A stretch of DNA of 33,105 nucleotides from Acholeplasma sp. (lineage in GTDB: Bacteria; Bacillota_I; Bacilli_A; ML615J-28; CAG-698), in the NCBI GenBank assembly GCA_012838635.1, contig DUOW01000034.1, forward strand, positions 1 through 33,105. Direction: 5' to 3'. Positions 1-9,409 of this stretch are shown one piece after another. A program made the translations under genes and the position numbers. A model generated the notes under the pieces. That model saw nothing but the letters and a program-made list of their open reading frames with translations. It had not been told where the DNA came from and ran no database searches. Position 1 is the stretch's first letter, and each line of letters begins with the position of its first letter.

Positions 1-18
1 ATATTTAAGAGGTTAATT

Positions 19-1956
19 ATGGCTAAAAATACATTTACAAAAGCCCGCAAAATTAAACTAATAGCAACAGCTATTTTTGCTTCCCTGATTATCGGATCAC
101 TTGTTGCGGCATTTATATTTTTCAAAGAACCAATTTTAGAGGCAATTGAACTAAAATCAATTGAACGAATTCAAACTGCCTTTAAAGACTTAGGCATCTT
201 AGGACCAATTTTATCAGGGATCATTCTGATTATGACAATGTTTACCTTTGTTGTTCCCGTTACAATTATCCAAGTAGTATCGATGCTTGCTTATGGTAAC
301 TTAGTTGGTTTCCTTACTTGTCTTGGAGCAATCATCATTGGTAACTCAATTTTATATTTTGTAGTTAATAAGTTAAACAAAACTTTAGAAGCAAGTTATA
401 CTGATGAAGAAAAAGCAATCAATGAAAAGTTAGACAAAATAAGCACATCAAAAAAGGTAAGCTTTTCAATCTTCTTACTTTATTTTGTTCCCGGAATCTC
501 TGTTGGGTTAGTTGCAAGTTTAGGGGTTAGAGCTAAATTCAAATATCCAAAGTTTTTACTTATCTCTACAATCGGTAATGTCATTAACTTACTTTATGTA
601 ATGTTATTTGGACTGACAATTACCCAAGATCAACTAGTCCTTGCTTTAATTTTAATAATTGTTTATATAATTTTATTTATCATATTATTTATCTTTAGAA
701 AGAAAATAATTACGAAGATTTTAAATCCGAAAAAAGATACAGAATACTATCGTACTAATAACAGACGGATGAGAAAGTTATTATATTATCCTTTAGTTAC
801 TTTTGTAAAGATCTTTATCTTTAAAAGATATAAAGTTAAAGTTAAAAAACTAAACTTAAAAAAAATTAAAGGACCTTTTGTTGTTCTATTCAATCACCCA
901 TCACCTTTAGATGCAGCTTATGCTTATGCTGAACTTGGAATTAAGAATAGGCCTTCAACTTTGATTGCATCTTACTACTATACAAATATAAAAACAGCTA
1001 AGTTTTTCTATCATATGGGTGGTATTTCTAAACACTTATATGCTCCTGATTTAGGTGCTGCAAAAAAAGCTCTAAGAGCTGCTAAACAAGGCTGGCCAAT
1101 AGGTCTTGCTCCTGAAGGTCGCTTAAGTGCTTATGGATCGCTAGAAACAATTACCGAAGCAACTCCTAAATTCTTAAAGAAACTAAACTTACCTTTAGTT
1201 TTTGTAAATATCAAAGGGGCCTACCTAACAAAACCTAAATGGGCTTCAAACTTTAGACGAGGTAAAATTGATGTAACATACGAGCTTATGTATGAAAACT
1301 TTGATTTAAACCAATTATCAGATGAAGAATTATTAAATACAGTTATTGAAAAACTATCATATGATGACTTTGCTTGGCAAGAAGAAAATAAAGTTTACTA
1401 TAAAGGTAAAAAGTTCGCCAATGGTTTAGAAAATATCTTATACCACTGTCCTGTTTGTAATAGTGAGTTTACTTTAGAAATGAATGATCATGATATCACA
1501 TGTACTAAATGTCATATCAAGATTAATTTAGATAATTACTATCAGTTTAATTCTGATAATCCTAAAGTACCTAAAAACATTAGAGACTGGTATTTACTTC
1601 AAAAAGACTTAGCAAGCAAAGCTATTAAAGATCCTCATTTTAAAATGGAATCAAAAACAGTCTTTAAACTACCAGATCCTAAAGGCAAAGGCTTTAAAAC
1701 TGTAGGTGAAGGAAAAGTTATTTTAGATAAAACTGGTTTAAAATATGTAGGGACAAACGATAATCAACCTTTTGAAAAATTCTTTGAACTTCATTCAGTT
1801 CCTGTAATTCTATTTGGTGCTGGAGTTGATATTGAGTTTTATCGTGATAATACTATTTACTTTTTCGAACTAGAAAACTTAAAAGAATGCGCTAAGTATA
1901 GCATTTACTGGGAAGCATTATATAACGAATATATTGGAGAAAAAAAAGATGAATGA
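19..1956 (+). CDS. Fusion protein: N-terminal VTT/DedA-like (TVP38/TMEM64) membrane domain, PlsC-type 1-acyl-glycerol-3-phosphate acyltransferase, C-terminal zinc ribbon
   Basis: ATG with SD-like AGAGG upstream. Multi-TM N-terminus with GxLGPILSG...VVPVTIIQVVSMLAYG. Acyltransferase motif NHPSPLD and PEGRLS. CPVC...CTKC ribbon near the C-terminus. Confidence 0.85.
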   Translation: MAKNTFTKARKIKLIATAIFASLIIGSLVAAFIFFKEPILEAIELKSIERIQTAFKDLGILGPILSGIILIMTMFTFVVPVTIIQVVSMLAYGNLVGFLTCLGAIIIGNSILYFVVNKLNKTLEASYTDEEKAINEKLDKISTSKKVSFSIFLLYFVPGISVGLVASLGVRAKFKYPKFLLISTIGNVINLLYVMLFGLTITQDQLVLALILIIVYIILFIILFIFRKKIITKILNPKKDTEYYRTNNRRMRKLLYYPLVTFVKIFIFKRYKVKVKKLNLKKIKGPFVVLFNHPSPLDAAYAYAELGIKNRPSTLIASYYYTNIKTAKFFYHMGGISKHLYAPDLGAAKKALRAAKQGWPIGLAPEGRLSAYGSLETITEATPKFLKKLNLPLVFVNIKGAYLTKPKWASNFRRGKIDVTYELMYENFDLNQLSDEELLNTVIEKLSYDDFAWQEENKVYYKGKKFANGLENILYHCPVCNSEFTLEMNDHDITCTKCHIKINLDNYYQFNSDNPKVPKNIRDWYLLQKDLASKAIKDPHFKMESKTVFKLPDPKGKGFKTVGEGKVILDKTGLKYVGTNDNQPFEKFFELHSVPVILFGAGVDIEFYRDNTIYFFELENLKECAKYSIYWEALYNEYIGEKKDE

Positions 1957-3388
1957 AAAACCGATGACAGAAAAACAGTTTCTCCAAATTAATAAAAGAT
2001 CATTTATTACTGCACTTATTATTCTTGTAGCAATTTTATTTGCATCTTACATCTTAACTTTAGTAATCCCTCAAGGTGAATATGTAACAGTTGAAGGGGT
2101 TAGAAGTTATCAAGCAATTGAACCAAGAGAAAGCTATAGTTTTGGTAAATTCTTACTCTCACCATTCTTAATCTTTGGTAGTAGTCATGGAATTACAATT
2201 ATTGCTATTTCCTTATTCCTACTAATCTTAGGTGGTTCTTTTAACGTAATTGATAAAACAGGAGGAATTAAATCAATTCTTTCTTGGCTTGTAGCTAAAT
2301 TTAAAGATAAAAGATTAACTTTAGTTTATGCTGTTATTTTATTCTTTATGTTATTTGGTTCGTTATTTGGAATTTTTGAAGAATCAATTACCTTACTTCC
2401 AATTATCATTATGTTATCACTATCAATGGGTTGGGATACTTTTACAGGTCTTGTTATGTGCCTTATGGCAACTGGCTTTGGTTTTTCTTCCGCAATCACT
2501 AATCCTTTCTCTGTTGGACTTGGTAGCCAGGCAATGGAAATTAGCTTAGTAAGTGGAATTTGGTATCGAATTTTAATCTTTATCATTATGTATCTATTGT
2601 TATGCGTCTTTATTACAAAACATATTAAACAAATTGAAAAAGATCCAACAAAATCCCCAACATACGAATCTGACCTAATAAAAAAAGAAAATCTAAAACT
2701 AGATTTAAATGAAAAAGATGAAAAGCAAAGCTTAACTTTAAAAGTTTATGCAACACTATTTATTACACTACTTGTGGCAATTATTGTATCATCTATCTTA
2801 GGATCATTTATTGATGCCTTAAGTGGTCTTTCAATTCCTATTATTGCAATTATCTTTTTAATAGGAACAATCATATCTTTACTAGTACTAAAAGTACCAT
2901 TTAAAGAAGGTGCTTCTTACTTCTTCAAAGGAGTTTTAGGAATCTTACCATCAATTATCTTAATTGTTCTTGCTGGTTCAATTAGACTAGTTTTAGAAAA
3001 TGGAAAAGTAATGGATACAATTATCTATGAGTTATCTAATGCATTAAGTGGTGGAAGTCCAATTTTAGGAATACTATTTGTTTACTTTATTACTTTAGTA
3101 ATTCAATTCTTTATTGGCTCTGCTAGTGCAAAAATTATTTTAATTATTCCTATCATTTCTGCGATTGCACATAATGTTGGGATAACACAAAATATTGCTC
3201 TACTTGCTTTTATCTTTGGTGATGGATTTACAGATTTAATTTATATTACAAATCCAATTTTATTAATCTCTTTAGGTGTAGCTGGCTTTAGTTATGGCAA
3301 GTGGCTCAAGAAAACTTGGCTCTTACAACTAATCGTCTTAGTAATTACAACATTACTTTTAATTCTAGGGTATTATATTGGATATTAA
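1949..3388 (+). CDS. YfcC-family (C4-dicarboxylate anaerobic carrier-like) membrane transporter
   Basis: ORF track gives 1934 (TTG), but ATG at 1949 overlaps the upstream stop (ATGAATGA). Multi-TM protein with family-like segments IPQGEY, GGSFNVIDKTGGI, ITNPFSVGLGSQ, ITNPILLISLGVAGFSYGKW. Confidence 0.8.
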   Translation: MNEKPMTEKQFLQINKRSFITALIILVAILFASYILTLVIPQGEYVTVEGVRSYQAIEPRESYSFGKFLLSPFLIFGSSHGITIIAISLFLLILGGSFNVIDKTGGIKSILSWLVAKFKDKRLTLVYAVILFFMLFGSLFGIFEESITLLPIIIMLSLSMGWDTFTGLVMCLMATGFGFSSAITNPFSVGLGSQAMEISLVSGIWYRILIFIIMYLLLCVFITKHIKQIEKDPTKSPTYESDLIKKENLKLDLNEKDEKQSLTLKVYATLFITLLVAIIVSSILGSFIDALSGLSIPIIAIIFLIGTIISLLVLKVPFKEGASYFFKGVLGILPSIILIVLAGSIRLVLENGKVMDTIIYELSNALSGGSPILGILFVYFITLVIQFFIGSASAKIILIIPIISAIAHNVGITQNIALLAFIFGDGFTDLIYITNPILLISLGVAGFSYGKWLKKTWLLQLIVLVITTLLLILGYYIGY

Positions 3389-3413
3389 AAAGGCATCAAC
3401 TGATGCCTTTTTT
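3387..3413. terminator. Bidirectional rho-independent terminator between convergent genes
   Basis: AAAAAGGCATCAACTGATGCCTTTTTTT hairpin with U-run. Confidence 0.85.
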
Positions 3414-4123
3414 TATTTAGTTAGTTTATCAATTAACCAACCAACAATATTATTATGGTATAACCAAGAAAATAGTCCAAATTTTGATGTTGCAAGTTGA
3501 TCAGCTACAAACGTATCAACAGCAGGAATTGTCTTAGCAAGGACAGTAAGTAACATTAAGAATAGCGAAATAATGATTAAAACATTTGCTAGGCTAAAAA
3601 TCCCACCTAAGATCTTATCAATTACACCTAAGAAACCCCATGTTAGAACTTTGCCTAAAATCCAAAGAACAATTACTAGCCCAATTAGTAAAACAATAAA
3701 TAATAAAACATAACCAATTATAGAGCAAATTACTTTTGCTAGACTTGGAGCTAAAAGCTGACTAAACGTAGTTCCAGGAGCAATATTACTAAAATCAACA
3801 TTTTTAATTACTAAATTAACAGCAAACGTTGGTAGTTTAGTTTGACTTAAAATAGCAAACATTTGTTCTTCAGTCATCCCATCAGGAACAGTTTGACTAA
3901 ACAAATCTCCTTGTCTTAAAAGCCAAGCATCAATTCGAGGGAAAACCCCGTTATAAAGTGCCCCTGTCGTAAACCAGTTTTCAAAAATGGGAAAAAGTAG
4001 TTTTGCTAAAAAGATTGCTAAGACAAAAGCAAGTAAGCCTCTTGCTTGCTTAGCAAAACCACTAAATAGACCTACGATCAAGGCTACTATTAAAACGCAT
4101 AAAATTATTACATCAAAAATCAT
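3413..4123 (-). CDS. CvpA family membrane protein
   Basis: N-terminal MIFDVIILCVLIVALIVGLFSGFAKQARGLLAFVLAIFLAKLL is typical of CvpA; multi-TM. Confidence 0.8.
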   Translation of the reverse strand: MIFDVIILCVLIVALIVGLFSGFAKQARGLLAFVLAIFLAKLLFPIFENWFTTGALYNGVFPRIDAWLLRQGDLFSQTVPDGMTEEQMFAILSQTKLPTFAVNLVIKNVDFSNIAPGTTFSQLLAPSLAKVICSIIGYVLLFIVLLIGLVIVLWILGKVLTWGFLGVIDKILGGIFSLANVLIIISLFLMLLTVLAKTIPAVDTFVADQLATSKFGLFSWLYHNNIVGWLIDKLTK

Positions 4124-4150
4124 AAGTCTACTTTCCTTTCATATGCTTAA

Positions 4151-4179
4151 ATTATACCAAAATCATCTTTCTTTTTCAA
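4151..4179 (-). promoter_or_regulatory. SigmaA-type promoter for the cvpA-like gene
   Basis: Minus strand TTGAAA-17 nt-TATAAT, just upstream of ATG 4123. Confidence 0.65.
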
Positions 4180-4190
4180 TATAGTATCGA

Positions 4191-4925
4191 TTACTTTTTC
4201 TCTTTTTCTTCTTTCTTCTTATAGTAATATTCCTTAGTTTTTGCTTCGTATTCTTTTCTTTTACGTTCGTGTTCTTCTTTTTGTTCAATAAGTTCACGCA
4301 TCGTTTTTTCAGGATCAGTATAAGGAGACCTAATAACTAAAAGCATCGTAAAGTATAAATAAATACAAATTACAGTTGCAAAAACAGCTTGCCAAATTGA
4401 AGATGTTCCCCACTTAAGATATAAAAAAACCATAATAACAATTACTAAAAGTAAACTAACAAAAGCTTTCCAAAATAAGTTTTTATCATATTTATAAAAA
4501 GATCCGATAAAGATAATTAAATAAACAATCGTAACTACAACAGCTAAATAAGCACTATAGTTATGAATATCAGAAATCCTCCTCACAAAAGAAGGTAGAA
4601 AAGGTACTAAAATCGTAACTAAATATAAAAACACCATTAGACCTAATAAAACTTTTAAAAGCTTGCTTTTGTTTTTAAGTAAAGCATTTACATACATAAC
4701 TACAATCCCAAAAAATGTTAGAAGTGATATTCCCCAGACAATCAGCCTATTTTGTTCCCCAAACCTACCAGCAATTTGACTAAAGGTTAGTAAATAAATA
4801 TCACTTGTATAAGCAAACTTAAAAGAAATATAAGGAATAATAATTAAAGCAGCTATCCCTAAAGCTATAAGTAAATTATCAGTCTTTTTCTGATATTCAC
4901 TTTTCTTTTTGTCTTTTTTGTCCAT
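4191..4925 (-). CDS. Uncharacterised multi-TM protein with charged Lys/Glu-rich C-terminal tail
   Basis: ORF with about six hydrophobic segments; C-terminus EHERKRKEYEAKTKEYYYKKKEEKEKK; overlaps the cca 3' end by 29 nt. Confidence 0.7.
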   Translation of the reverse strand: MDKKDKKKSEYQKKTDNLLIALGIAALIIIPYISFKFAYTSDIYLLTFSQIAGRFGEQNRLIVWGISLLTFFGIVVMYVNALLKNKSKLLKVLLGLMVFLYLVTILVPFLPSFVRRISDIHNYSAYLAVVVTIVYLIIFIGSFYKYDKNLFWKAFVSLLLVIVIMVFLYLKWGTSSIWQAVFATVICIYLYFTMLLVIRSPYTDPEKTMRELIEQKEEHERKRKEYEAKTKEYYYKKKEEKEKK

Positions 4926-6216
4926 CTTCTTCCTCTAAATACTTTAATAGTTTCTCCTTTTTATTTTCTACTTTGTTATCTAGGTATGCACTAAAGAGGA
5001 AGCCTAAAGCCTTCCCGATTCCTTTTCCTTCATAACCTAAATTAATTAAATCATTACCATCAATATCTAAGTCCTTGATGGAAATAATATCTTCTTTTTC
5101 TAACGTTTCTACTTCTTTTAGCTTTTCTTTTAAAAAGCTAACATCATGATCAATACTTAATAAATCTGCCTTAATTAAAAGAATCAATCTTTTTGTATTT
5201 AAAATTCCTATTCTACTAACTAGTCTTTTAAGATTAACTTCTTCTATTCTAATCATATGGCGTTCAATTAAAATTAGAACATCCCTTATAATAACTTTTG
5301 GATATTTCATTCGCTTTAAGATTTTTGAAGCTAAATCACATCCTGCCTTAGCATGACCAAAATAACGAGCAATACCATTTTCTAGTTTCCTTGTTTCTGG
5401 TTTACCTAAATCATGAAATAAAGCAGCTAATTTTAAGACTAAATCATTAGGTACTAAACTAACTACCTTTAGCGTATGGATTAATAAATCATCTTTGTGA
5501 TGGGGATTACTTTGATTATAGCCTTTAAATACTTTAAGTTCTGGAAGAAAGACCGTAAAAACATCAAAATATTCTTCTAAATAATCCTTAACATTTTCAT
5601 TTACTAAAATCTTATTAAATTCATCTTGAATTCTTTCAATCGCAATATTATTAAGTAAGTCTTTATTTTCCAATAAAGCTTTTTTTGTTTCACTTTCAAT
5701 CTCAAAATTTAATTTACTTGCAAACCTAATTGCTCTTAAAATTCTTAAAGCATCTTCCTTAAACCTTTTGTCTGGATTACCAATTGCTTTAATTTGTTTT
5801 GCTTTTAAATCATCTAGGCCACCAACTAAATCAATTACTTCCTTATTAAAACATAAAGCATTAATGGTAAAGTCTCTTCTTTTTAAATCTTCTTCTAACT
5901 TTGAAGAAAAGGTAACTTTTTCTGGTCTTCTATAATCTAAATAATCTGCTTCAGTCCTAAATGTAGTTACTTCATAAGTTTTACCATTAAGTACTAAACT
6001 AATTGTTCCAAATTCCTCGCCAATTTTATAAATATTATCAACTTTATTCTTAAATATTCTAATAATATCATTAGGTAAAGCATTGGTAGTTAAGTCATAA
6101 TCTAAAGGCTTTCTTCCAAGTAAACTATCTCTTACTGCTCCCCCAACAACATAAGCTTCAAACCCCTTACTTTCTAAAGTTTTTAAAATAAACTTAACAT
6201 CTTTAGGCAGCTTCAT
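4897..6216 (-). CDS. cca: CCA tRNA nucleotidyltransferase
   Basis: GGAVRDSLLGRKPLDYDLTTNA, RRDFTINAL, RFKEDALRILRAIRFASKL, and HD motif LFHDLGKPET. Confidence 0.95.
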   Translation of the reverse strand: MKLPKDVKFILKTLESKGFEAYVVGGAVRDSLLGRKPLDYDLTTNALPNDIIRIFKNKVDNIYKIGEEFGTISLVLNGKTYEVTTFRTEADYLDYRRPEKVTFSSKLEEDLKRRDFTINALCFNKEVIDLVGGLDDLKAKQIKAIGNPDKRFKEDALRILRAIRFASKLNFEIESETKKALLENKDLLNNIAIERIQDEFNKILVNENVKDYLEEYFDVFTVFLPELKVFKGYNQSNPHHKDDLLIHTLKVVSLVPNDLVLKLAALFHDLGKPETRKLENGIARYFGHAKAGCDLASKILKRMKYPKVIIRDVLILIERHMIRIEEVNLKRLVSRIGILNTKRLILLIKADLLSIDHDVSFLKEKLKEVETLEKEDIISIKDLDIDGNDLINLGYEGKGIGKALGFLFSAYLDNKVENKKEKLLKYLEEEDGQKRQKEK

Positions 6217-6889
6217 TGTTATCCTCTAATAAATCTTTAATAACATATTCAGTAATTAAAAGGGCAGCAGCTGTTACTAAATAATCAATTGTCCCCATAT
6301 CTTTATTTAAAGGCTCTTCTTTTGAATATAAAACGGGAACATCTTTTATTCCTAAATCTCTAACCATTTTCCTATATTTCCTAGCTAGAGGACAAGTATC
6401 TGTTTTAGAAACATCAGCTATTTTCAAATCTTTAATATTTACTTTATTTGCAACTCCCATTGAAGAAATAAGCGGAATATTTAACTCTTTAGCTTTCTTT
6501 AAAATCGCAATCTTAGCATCTAAATCATCAACTGCATCTACAATATAACATACATCCTTAAAATCAACCTTATCAATTGTCTTATGATCAATTTTTAAAT
6601 CATATAGTTTACATGAAATATTGTTATTAACTTTTTTAGCTAGATGGTATGATGCAATAGTTTTCTTTAAACCTAATGTTGAATAGTTAGCTTGTTTTTG
6701 TCTATTAAAGTTGCTTGTTTCAACTAAATCATAATCAACTAAAACAAAACTATCAATTCCGCTTCTTACTAAGCTTGATAAAACATTACTTCCAATACCT
6801 CCAAGCCCAAAAATAGCAATTTTTGAGTTTGCTAACTTGTTATAGTTATCTAAACCAATTAAAGAAATTAACCTTTTGAATTGTTCCAT
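6203..6889 (-). CDS. tcdA: ThiF/E1-like tRNA threonylcarbamoyladenosine dehydratase
   Basis: FKRLISLIGLDNYNKL, IFGLGGIGSNV, LVDYD, NRQ, SMGVANK, CPLARKYRKMVRDLGI match TcdA. Confidence 0.9.
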   Translation of the reverse strand: MEQFKRLISLIGLDNYNKLANSKIAIFGLGGIGSNVLSSLVRSGIDSFVLVDYDLVETSNFNRQKQANYSTLGLKKTIASYHLAKKVNNNISCKLYDLKIDHKTIDKVDFKDVCYIVDAVDDLDAKIAILKKAKELNIPLISSMGVANKVNIKDLKIADVSKTDTCPLARKYRKMVRDLGIKDVPVLYSKEEPLNKDMGTIDYLVTAAALLITEYVIKDLLEDNNEAA

Positions 6890-6934
6890 ATTTATCTCCT
6901 TAATATATTATAGCATAAAACCCAACTAAAAAAA

Positions 6935-6956
6935 AATAAAAGATTTACCTTTTATT
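6935..6956 (-). terminator. Terminator overlapping the GNAT stop codon
   Basis: Minus strand AATAAAAG-GTAAAT-CTTTTATT followed by a T-tract. Confidence 0.6.
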
Positions 6957-7359
6957 CTTTGTTTCTAACTAGTAATTTATTTTCTTCTTCGTAAACAAAA
7001 CCCATTTCTTCATAAACGATAGCAGTTTCTTTAGATCTAAATTTTAAATTGCAATAGATTTTTTCTACCTTTGGATATCTATCAAAGACTTCCTCAATCA
7101 ATAATTTCTTGGCATCAGTATGAGAATATTCATCTAAAGTAATTAAATCTTCAATAAAAATCATATACTGAAAATCCCCAACAAGTCTAATTAAACCTAC
7201 CATCTTTTTACCATCAAATAGTCCAAACGTAACTGAGTTACGGAAAGTATCGTATAACCTATAGTCATTAAATAAGTATCTTTCATATTGCTTTTCTTGA
7301 TAAATCTTTTTAATATCAGGTATCTCCCCAACATTAATCTTCTTTACTTTTAATTCCAT
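6952..7359 (-). CDS. GNAT-like N-acetyltransferase family protein
   Basis: GLFDGKKMVGLIRLVGDF, IFIEDLITLDEY, IVYEEMGFVYEEE resemble a GNAT fold; short ORF with clear boundaries. Confidence 0.7.
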   Translation of the reverse strand: MELKVKKINVGEIPDIKKIYQEKQYERYLFNDYRLYDTFRNSVTFGLFDGKKMVGLIRLVGDFQYMIFIEDLITLDEYSHTDAKKLLIEEVFDRYPKVEKIYCNLKFRSKETAIVYEEMGFVYEEENKLLVRNKE

Positions 7360-7420
7360 AATCTACCTCATATCTATAACTATTTTACCAATTTATCCTC
7401 AAATTATCAAGATTTACCTT

Positions 7421-7446
7421 TAAAAAGGCTATATTTTAGCCTTTGA
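7421..7446 (-). terminator. Hairpin with T-tract (terminator of a putative small transcript)
   Basis: Minus strand AAAGGCTA-AAATA-TAGCCTTTTT. Confidence 0.55.
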
Positions 7447-7468
7447 AATAGTTTTAGATGACTAATGC

Positions 7469-7510
7469 CCTATAAAACTTAAATAAACCGCTCAGAAAGC
7501 AAGTTTTAGG
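7469..7510. ncRNA. Possible structured small RNA or 3'UTR element
   Basis: Long-range pairing CCTATAAAACTT...AAGTTTTAGG enclosing GCTCAGAAAGC; flanked on both sides by terminator-like hairpins in a gap with no called ORF. Confidence 0.3.
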
Positions 7511-7521
7511 TTTTTTTAAGA

Positions 7522-7547
7522 GAAAAAGGCCTAAAAAGGCCTTTTTT
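7522..7547. terminator. Terminator after the InlB-repeat lipoprotein gene
   Basis: AAAAAGGCCTAAAAAGGCCTTTTTT hairpin. Confidence 0.7.
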
Positions 7548-7573
7548 GATTTGTAAATACAATATCTTCATAA

Positions 7574-9388
7574 TTATTGTGCATCTTTAACTCTTGTATA
7601 AGGTTCCCATTTTAGAGCCTTATCTGTTGGTGTAAGATTATATTCAAAGTCAAATTCAACTTCTTCATAGCTTGTATATTGAGCTGAATTAGAATACTTA
7701 GTATTAAAAAGTCCCTCTGCTGAAGCGTGAATTCCAGTTAATTTATTATCTTTAACTCTAACTTGTAATTCAGCCTCTGATTCTTTGATTGTAGATGAAT
7801 TGAAATCACCAAAAATCTTAACATCAACACTAGCATAATCAAATGGATCCACATTTAGCTCGTCATTTAACCATGTAAGCATAGAAACTAAAGCTTGATG
7901 TGTTAAACCTAAAGCATAGATTGTTTCCCCTGTTTTGCTATCAACTGTAGTTTGAATATAATTAATATCGTTAGCTTTATTATATAAATCTAAAAGATAA
8001 AATTCATCACTACGATTTGCAATATAAGGAGTTACTTCTTTCGTTTTATCTTTAAGTGCCTTCTTTTCAATTAACCAAACTTCGCCATTTACAAGCATAC
8101 TTTTATGGATTTTAATATCATCTAAACCTTTACCTTTGTATAATTCAGCTTTCTTATAGTCGTTACTTGTAATATCAATAATATTATGGAAATATGTTTT
8201 GTTTCCATCAACTTTACGCATTGTAGATCCTTTGAATTTAGAATTTACTTCTGCTTTTGATAGACCATAATCAATTGCTGTTGTTAGTTCAAAATCATAA
8301 CTTGATTTTGCTTGATTTTGATAATTATTAATAATAGTTCTCATAGTATTTAAATGACTGTTAATTTCCGAATCTGTTAATGCAAGTCCAGAAATCAACT
8401 TTGGAGTAATTGAAGGACTTACACCTACATTTTTAAACTCTAATTCATAAGTAATACTAAATGTAATAATTTCAACTGCAACAGCAAAAACAAACTTATA
8501 TTTCGTAATTTTACCACTTTTAATTTCTACAAACATTTTTGTGTCTGCTGCGGTTTCAGGTAAATTACCTAAAACTTTCTTCACTTTTTCAGAATTTAGG
8601 TTATTACAAACTAAGGAAATAATACTAGATTTATTAATTTTTGTTTTTAGTTCAAATTCACCCTTAGTTTCAGTTTTCTTCATTTCTAAAATATCATTAG
8701 CTTCATATTCAAATAATGCTTTTGCAAATGTTGAACTATCATGATCATAACTAGAATCTACTTGTTCTAAATCAACTTTTGTAACTATATTATCTTCGTT
8801 CAACCTAATTGTTCTTAAAGTATTATTTTCAAGCATTTTATAAATTGTACCATCATAAAATAATGATCCTGAGTTAATATGCTCATCATAAAACTTAATT
8901 GATCCTGTCCTACTATATTTAGTATTACCATTAGTATTACCATTAAATGCAATAGGAATTCCAGCATTACTTAAATTTGCTTGTGCATGAAGAGTATAAT
9001 CATATTCATATCCTTGAACATCAACTCCTACTGTTCTTTTTCTTGCATTTAAAAAGATAGTTTTACTATCCAAAAATGAAGCATAGATTGTAGTATCTTT
9101 ACTTATTGTTAGTGGAAATACAGCTGCTGTTTTAAAACTACTATCTAAATACCAACCATCAAAAAGATGATTTTCTTTTTCAGGTTCAATAGGTTCATTA
9201 ATCTTTTCACCTTTAGTAATTTCTTTTTTAGGAATATTAGTTCCACCAAATGTTTCAAAAGTCACTTCAACTTTCTCTTCTGTTTGTTCTTTGTTTGGGT
9301 CTGGATTTGGATCTTTTTTACATCCACTTAAAACAAACCCCATAACAAAAACTAGTAATAATGTTAAAACTTTTTTAACTCTTTTCAT
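7574..9388 (-). CDS. Lipoprotein with N-terminal Listeria-Bacteroides (InlB B-like) repeat
   Basis: Lipobox VLSGCKK after a KR-rich signal; repeat VTFETFGGTNIPKKEITKGEKINEPIEPEKENHLFDGWYLDSSF...TTIYASF. Confidence 0.8.
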   Translation of the reverse strand: MKRVKKVLTLLLVFVMGFVLSGCKKDPNPDPNKEQTEEKVEVTFETFGGTNIPKKEITKGEKINEPIEPEKENHLFDGWYLDSSFKTAAVFPLTISKDTTIYASFLDSKTIFLNARKRTVGVDVQGYEYDYTLHAQANLSNAGIPIAFNGNTNGNTKYSRTGSIKFYDEHINSGSLFYDGTIYKMLENNTLRTIRLNEDNIVTKVDLEQVDSSYDHDSSTFAKALFEYEANDILEMKKTETKGEFELKTKINKSSIISLVCNNLNSEKVKKVLGNLPETAADTKMFVEIKSGKITKYKFVFAVAVEIITFSITYELEFKNVGVSPSITPKLISGLALTDSEINSHLNTMRTIINNYQNQAKSSYDFELTTAIDYGLSKAEVNSKFKGSTMRKVDGNKTYFHNIIDITSNDYKKAELYKGKGLDDIKIHKSMLVNGEVWLIEKKALKDKTKEVTPYIANRSDEFYLLDLYNKANDINYIQTTVDSKTGETIYALGLTHQALVSMLTWLNDELNVDPFDYASVDVKIFGDFNSSTIKESEAELQVRVKDNKLTGIHASAEGLFNTKYSNSAQYTSYEEVEFDFEYNLTPTDKALKWEPYTRVKDAQ

Positions 9389-9409
9389 TGATTCCTCCTG
9401 TGCAAAATT

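Noticed and set aside
2326-2586. Antisense and shifted-frame ORFs inside the YfcC gene (2326..2586 - and 2328..2549 +)
   Set aside because: Fully contained in a convincing CDS, with no RBS or recognisable domain; typical shadow ORFs of AT-rich genes.
3987-4184. 65-aa ORF antisense to the cvpA 5' end
   Set aside because: Overlaps cvpA and its promoter on the opposite strand; Lys-rich shadow translation.
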